Assembly: GCA_050084985.1 (NCBI GenBank)
Contig: JBITNC010000001.1
Location: 29,016,001 to 29,080,000 of the forward strand
Origin: Nageia nagi
Lineage: Eukaryota > Pinophyta
DNA length: 64,000 nucleotides
Direction: 5' to 3'
Positions within the stretch are counted from its first letter, which is position 1. Each line of letters begins with the position of its first letter. The notes under the pieces are model-generated. The model saw only the letters and a list, made by a program, of their open reading frames with translations. It was not told the origin of the DNA and made no database searches. Of this stretch, positions 58,724-64,000 are shown piece by piece. The translations under genes were made by a program, and so were the position numbers.

Positions 58724-59120
58724 ATTGTACATTCTATACATCCATGGTAAGTTTGCTCTGTGTGACAAACTTGTTGTACAATTATTGTTATAGAGTGTTG
58801 ATTATTTTATACCTCCATGGTAAGTTTGCTCTACGTGACAAACTTGTTGTACATATTTATACCTCCATGGTAAGTTTGCTCTACGTGACAAACTTGTTGT
58901 ACATTTTACACCTCCATGGTAAGTTTGCTCTATGTGACAAACTTGTTGTACATTTTATACCTCCGTGGTGAGTTTGCTCTGCGTGAGAAACTCGTTGTCC
59001 AATTTTTTGAGCATATAATTAATATACCTCCATGGTAAGTTCGCTCTGCGTGACGAACTTATTGTACATTCTATACCTCTGTGGTGAGTTTGCTCTGCGT
59101 GAGAAACTTGTTGTACAATT
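58724..59120 (+). repeat. Hairpin tandem repeats in the 3' untranslated region of P1
   Basis: Seven units of about 45-66 bases, each CCTCCATGGTAAGTTTGCTC then TACGTGA, CAAACTT and GTTGTACA. The arms around a loop of about ten bases are complementary in each unit and vary together: AAGTTTG/CAAACTT, AAGTTCG/CGAACTT, GAGTTT/AAACTC. The array starts about 45 bases after the pol stop codon. Confidence 0.9.
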
Positions 59121-59600
59121 TTTATGCTCTATTAATAATCAACACATGTCTATAAACAACAGGTGACTATGAGTGATAGCTTGGCATCTCCATGATGACT
59201 TATAGTGCACCATTAATCAGTTATTTATAAGATGGCATTATTTGATTCTTTTATTTGAATATATGATGCATATAACTGATTTTGTTCATGAGTTACTTGT
59301 AGCATGTAGGATCTTCTTCAGAAATGTAGGTTACTCACCTTGTGAAAGCAAGCTCATGGAGACTCACATGTCAGCTTAAAGTTAATCGACTACTATGTAC
59401 AATGAAACCAGTTGTGGTTAATGATTGTATTGTAAACCATTTTGTCAAATGGTAATGTAGTGAGTCTCATACTAGTTCTCAAAAGATTCTCAAATATGTA
59501 AATGTTCTCATCTCCACTTGTATCTCTATGGAGGAGAACTCTCTCTTACTCTCTCTCTTCTCTCTTATACGCTCTATCCCAATATTGCATTAAGGGGGAG
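59121..59600 (+). other. 3' untranslated region and polypurine tract of P1
   Basis: Non-coding sequence shared with M1, O1 and O2 (CTTGGCATCTCCATGATGAC, then GTGGTTAATGATTGTATTGT). It ends with the polypurine tract TAAGGGGGAG (59,591-59,600) immediately before the 3' LTR, the start site for plus-strand DNA synthesis. Confidence 0.85.
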
Positions 59601-60072
59601 TGTTAGAATTTGTAATGAAATATTGTGAATATCTAAACTCCTTGTAAGTTCAATTAATCACTTAAAGGATATGTAGATACCTTAAGGGATTAATTGAATT
59701 CTTTATTATGTGTGGACTTTGACCTAACCATGGGGTTAGTTGGTAGGTTGAAGTTAGGTCACACATTTATTGTAACCCTAACCTTACCCTTGGGTTAAAG
59801 GCAGGTTAGGGAGGTGCTCGTAAGCTATAAATAGAAGGCCTCTCCTCTTGTAACATATCTAAGTTTTGGAGTAAGATTACTCTACTAGTTTGTGTAGGAG
59901 AGAGGAAGAGAATAGTTGTAAGAAGGGCATACTTGAGAATTGAGATACTAGTTGTGGATGTACTCCCAAGGAGGGAGGAACCACATTACACTTGTGTTAT
60001 CTTGTGTGAATGTTGTGTGATTGAGTTTCCTAGTCTTGGACCTTGAGGATTAGAGTAGTGCTAATTCTCTCA
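59601..60072 (+). repeat. 3' LTR of P1
   Basis: 472 bp, TGTTAGAATTTG to ATTCTCTCA, followed by the duplication ATGAT. Confidence 0.95.
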
Positions 60073-60077
60073 ATGAT

Positions 60078-61950
60078 GCCTATTCTTTTATTATTTATGA
60101 GAAAAGAAAGAAGTTGGATAAGAGATCCAAAAAGTGTATCTTTGTGGGCTATGATAATCACCATAAACAATACAAACTATATTCTCCTTCCTCTAGAGTA
60201 TTGTTCATCTTAAGGGATGTAAAGTTCAATGAAATTCCTAAGGAATCTACATCTTGTGAGGACCTAGATGATGTTGATGACTCTTTTATTGTACCTAACT
60301 GGATGGATAATAGTGTAGATAAGTCACCTCAGAAGAAAAATTCTTCAACACAAAAGGATAACAAGAAGTATGACCTTAAACAAATATGTTTTTACCAAAA
60401 TTGATAGTAAAAATGAGTCCTCATCTTTCAAGGAAGATTCGAAGCATGAATACTGGATGGAAGCCATGAAAGTGGAATATGAGACTCTAATAAAAAAAAC
60501 CAAACTTAAGACTTGGTTCCTTATCCTGATGAATGAAATATGATTGGTAATAAATGGATTTACAAGGTCAAATACAATTCAATTGGGGAAATTGAGAAAT
60601 ACAAAGGTTAGTAGAAAACGGTTTCACTTAGAAATACATAGTTTATTATGAGGAAACCTTTACTCCAGTGGCAAAGATGCCCATAATTAGGTTAATCCTT
60701 GCTCTTTTAGCAGCTTAGAGATGGAAAATTTGTCAACTTGATGTCAAGAGTGCTTTTCTTAACAATAACTTAAATGTGAAGATCTACATGTACTAACCAA
60801 AAGAGTTTATTATGGAAGGCAAAGAGTCTTGTGTGCAAGCTAAATAAGTCCTTGTAAGGACTTAAGCAAGCACCTAGAGCTTGGTACAAAATGATTTGAA
60901 GATACTTTATGGACATTGAGTTCTCTAAGTGTTTCTCTGATATATATTTATATGTGCTCAATCAAGGATAAGACTTGATCTTGATTCTTCTCTATGTGGA
61001 TGATCTGTTTATCGTAGAAACTAATGTCAAAATTATCTAAGAGTGCATATCCAAACTCAAGGTATTATTTAAAATGATTGATCTTGGTCTCTTGCACTGC
61101 TACCTTAGTATGCATGTATACCAATATAAGAATTATGCCTACCTTATTTAATCTAAGTATATCTTAGATATATTACAAAAGTTTGAAATGAAGTAGTGCA
61201 AACCTACTTCAATCTTAGTCTCTCCTAGAATCACTATTTTTCTTAACTCTGACTCTCAGTTGGTAGATGCTACATCTTATAAACAATTAATTAGCAATGT
61301 TCTTTATTTGATAATTTCCAGGCCAAATTGTAGTAAATCTTATGGTATGGTTTATGCAAAAACTATATGTTGATCACTTCAATGTTGTTAAAAAAATCTT
61401 GAGGTATGTTGTATAAATAAAAGCTATTGCTCTTAAGTATTTCAAGTCACCTTTGTAGTTTGTTCTCTAGGGTTATCAGATTTTAACTATGGGGGAGATA
61501 GATATGATAAAAAATCAAACTCAATTTATGTGTTTAGCATTGGTTCAAGTGCTATTTGTTAAGCTTTCAAGAAGCATCCTACTACTGCTCTCTCCACCAT
61601 AAAGGCATAATATCGAGCCATAGTATTCTTGACCCAAGAAGCTATTTAGTGGAGCCATCTTTTGAAATAAATTGGGTATGGGCAAGATCACCCATATTAG
61701 ATTTATTTAGATAATCAATCGACTATTATTTTGGTAAAGAATCATATTTTTCATTAGAGAATAAAACATGTTGAAATCTAAGAATATTTTATTAGGGAGA
61801 AGGTTTAGTATGGTATCTTGTAATTGCAGTATTATCCATTAGTCCTAAACTCTTGATTTGTTAACCAAGCCCCTTACTAAAGCTCAATTTTGTAAGCTTA
61901 GGGAATCTATTGGGTTAGTGAAGTTTTCCTTAAGGGGGAGTGAAATTTGA
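60078..61950 (+). pseudogene. Integrase end, reverse transcriptase and RNase H remnant of O2 (second half)
   Basis: Resumes the O2 frame after P1: CCTATTCTTTTATTATTTAT continues GYDA, giving the integrase C-terminal region with KRSKKCIFVGYDNHHKQYKL (60,114-60,404). Reverse transcriptase follows with DVKSAFLNNNLNVKIYMY and LYVDDLFIVETN, keeping YVDD. At the position where P1, M1 and O1 have TAA, O2 reads TTATAAACAATTAATTAGC with CAA. RNase H remnants have GGDRYDKKSN. Many stops and several small deletions make it inactive. Confidence 0.85.
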
Positions 61951-62673
61951 ATTCATGTTTATGATGATAACTTCATCCCTTGAAGGATTTTGTAGTTGTA
62001 TAGTGTTGATATTTTTATGTACACCTTTGTGGTTAGTTTGTTTCGTGTGAAGAACTAGTTGTACATTCTTGAGCATATGATGGCTTGTGATAGCACAGTT
62101 TCAGTTATTCATATGTGAGGAACTAATATATATATTTTTGGCACTATTTAATTATCCATATGTGAGGAACTTATATGTGCCTATGATTTATTTTTTGATG
62201 TTGATCAACACATGTTTTTATACAACAAGTGACTATGATTATTGGCTTGGCATCTTTGTGATGACTTATATAGTGGACCATTGATCAATTTATTGGTGAA
62301 ATTAATTGATTCATTTATCTTATATTGATATGGATGTTTATATGATGCATCTGACTTATCTTGTTTATGAACTGCTTGTAGCTTGCAGGTTTCTTCTTGA
62401 GAGTGCAGGTTACCTACTTCGAGCGGGTAGGCTCATAGAGGCTCATTATGTCAACTTGTTATTGAATGAATACTTTGGACAATGAAACCAAATGTGGTTA
62501 ATGGTTGTATTATAAACCATTTTTTCAAAAGATAATGTAATGAACCTCAATCTAAGATTTTGCTTATTTCTCAAAGATGTAAATGTTTTCATCTTTGATT
62601 GTATCTCTATAAAGGAGAACTTTATCTTTCTTCTCTTATCTTCACTCTACCCCAATATTGCATTAAGGTAGAG
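61951..62673 (+). other. 3' untranslated region of O2
   Basis: Non-coding, with vestiges of the hairpin repeats (GTGGTTAGTTTGTTTCGTGT near 62,030, then GAAGAACTAGTTGTACA) and repeated TATGTGAGGAACT motifs. It ends at a weak polypurine tract (CATTAAGGTAGAG). Confidence 0.6.
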
Positions 62674-63478
62674 TGTTGGAATGTATACTACATTATTGTA
62701 AAGTCTGTTAATGTAATCCACTTAATACTGACAAGTTATATTATTTTATTCAAAAATACTTAAAATGTATCTAGGGATACTTTTGAATTTACATTATCAT
62801 ATTGACTAAATACTTAAGGTATCTTATTATTTTATTCAGAAATACTTAAAAGGTATCTAGGGATACTTTTGAATTTACATTATCATATTAACTAAATTCA
62901 AAAATATCCCTAGATACCTTTTAAGTATTTTTGAATAAAATAATATAACTTGTCCTACACTCCATCTCATGAGCATGCCCTTTGGGTGAACGGATGATGT
63001 TTTACCTTAAGTATTTAGTTAATATGATAATGTAAATTCAAAAGTATCCTTATATACCTTTTAAGTATTTTTGAATAAAATAATGTAACTTGTCCTACAC
63101 TCCATCTCATGAGCATGCCCATTGGGTGAAAGGGTGATGTATGACATGACATTGTACAATAGTTAAAAAGGTGATCTAAGGAAGGATTTTGGCCTATAAA
63201 TAGAGGGCCCTCTCCTTGAGATTACTCACTCAAATTTGTAGAAAAGTTATGTTTTAGGATTGTTAGGAGAAGTAAGAAAGAGTTGTTATAAGATAGTGCT
63301 CTTTGAGAATAAGATCTTAGATTAGTGGATGTACTCCCACGGTTTGAGGAATCACTTTATATTGGTGTCAACTTTGTGAGATTGGCTATTGTGTTTATGT
63401 TATTGTGATGATATTTTAGAGAGCTTTCATGAGATCTTGGTAGTAGAGGAATTTAGTCATTTAGGCTTAGTTCTCTCA
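62674..63478 (+). repeat. 3' LTR of O2, enlarged by internal repeats
   Basis: 805 bp from TGTTGGAATGTATAC to TTAGTTCTCTCA. It matches the 476-bp solo LTR at 9,370 at both ends but contains extra internal material: two direct and two inverted copies of a block of about 65 bases (AATACTTAAAAGGTATCTAG type) and two copies of CTTGTCCTACACTCCATCTC. A TATA box lies in GGCCTATAAATAGAGGG near 63,195. No 5' partner is present. Confidence 0.8.
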
Positions 63479-64000
63479 ACGTTAGTAGGTTCATAAGAAA
63501 TATTTCCATTTTCATTGCTAGTAACATAAACTATTTGGTAAACATAATGTGTAAATAAAACCTTTAAGAGGTTTGACATTGTAACTAAAAATATGGCAAG
63601 TTCAGAGAGCAAATATTCCAACCCTAATTAAGAGATTGATATGATATAAAGAGGTGGGCACCAATTTGTTGAATATTTTTAGTGACCCCTAATGTTAGCT
63701 AAGTAGTAATTATGTTAAAAATTCACATAGGATTATGTATTATCTTTATATTAAGATAAACAAGGATCAATAGTAAAGATAACAAAGAGCAATAATCTAA
63801 ATATAAATGATTATAACAATGAATAACAAATCTAGATTATTGGATCAAGATAACAAAAATACTAATGAGATTGGGATCAAGTGAAGAATAAATACATGTT
63901 AACCTTACCTGGATGATGAATATTATATGTAGACATGAGCTTGTCAAAGATAGGGATCTTGATATGCAAATCCCCACATAGCAAATATAGACTGGAATGA
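63479..64000. other. AT-rich sequence, no gene recognised
   Basis: Downstream of O2. No open frame of note, no LTR boundary and no retroelement domain were seen up to the window edge. Confidence 0.5.

Larger units (their letters stand above)
49642..60072 (+). mobile_element. Ty1/copia element P1, full length, carrying a PUR5 fragment, nested in O2
   Basis: A 10,431-bp element with 472-bp LTRs (49,642-50,113 and 59,601-60,072) and the perfect duplication ATGAT (49,637-49,641 and 60,073-60,077). It contains a primer site, a long leader with a host gene fragment, a 1,595-bp tandem duplication spanning leader and gag, a gag-pol pseudogene, a hairpin repeat array and a polypurine tract. Its LTRs differ at about nine positions by eye. 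It is a sister of M1 with added cargo. Confidence 0.95.

Noticed and set aside
58724-59120. CRISPR-like array
   Set aside because: The repeats diverge, spacing varies from about 45 to 66 bases, there are no unique spacers or cas genes, and the array is part of a plant retrotransposon.
50916-64000. PUR5 as a genuine host gene whose first intron is filled with retrotransposons
   Set aside because: The exon lies between the primer site and gag of one element whose LTR pair and ATGAT duplication enclose it, and no further PUR5 exon was found. Capture explains this better than a giant intron.

Overview
The window looks like repeat-rich nuclear DNA of a land plant, probably a seed plant with a large genome. 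It is AT-rich and built almost entirely of Ty1/copia and Ty3/gypsy LTR retrotransposons nested in one another, with one small CACTA DNA transposon and no intact host gene. A gymnosperm is plausible, but this is inference. There are no rRNA or tRNA genes and no bacterial-style features.

Layout, left to right. 1-6,950: decayed gypsy element A (gag and protease), broken by a 932-bp CACTA-type element. 7,230-10,779: gypsy element B (gag, protease, truncated reverse transcriptase), broken by a 476-bp solo LTR. 11,422-19,654: gypsy element C, flanked by the duplication GTGAA; it has gag but no pol, and carries an antisense plant-mobile-domain pseudogene. 19,833-22,212: gypsy element D (gag and protease only). 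22,213-31,571: minus-strand copia element M2 (duplication TTTAT), itself invaded by a 4.85-kb LTR element without pol (23,056-27,906) that contains a palindromic minisatellite. About 31,735-47,175: plus-strand copia element O1, split by minus-strand copia element M1 (35,443-44,220; 483-bp LTRs; duplication AAAAG). About 47,300-63,478: plus-strand copia element O2, split by copia element P1 (49,642-60,072; 472-bp LTRs; duplication ATGAT).

M1 and P1 are the youngest recognisable insertions. By eye their LTR pairs differ at about 7/483 and 9/472 positions. They belong to one family, with an initiator-methionine-tRNA type primer site, one gag-pol frame of about 1,300 codons, and a polypurine tract. 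Both are now inactive, mostly through nonsense mutations of the C-to-T or G-to-A type.

The most notable content is in P1. Between its primer-binding site and gag it carries the 5' part of a host gene for phosphoribosylformylglycinamidine cyclo-ligase (AIR synthase, PurM/PUR5), in the same orientation. This looks like gene capture by a retrotransposon. M1 has a different GC-richer block at the equivalent leader position. Both elements also carry, before the 3' LTR, a tandem array of short hairpin repeats whose stems show compensatory changes, which suggests a selected RNA structure. P1 further has a 1,595-bp tandem duplication of leader plus gag. The same TAA codon lies between reverse transcriptase and RNase H in three of the four related copia elements.
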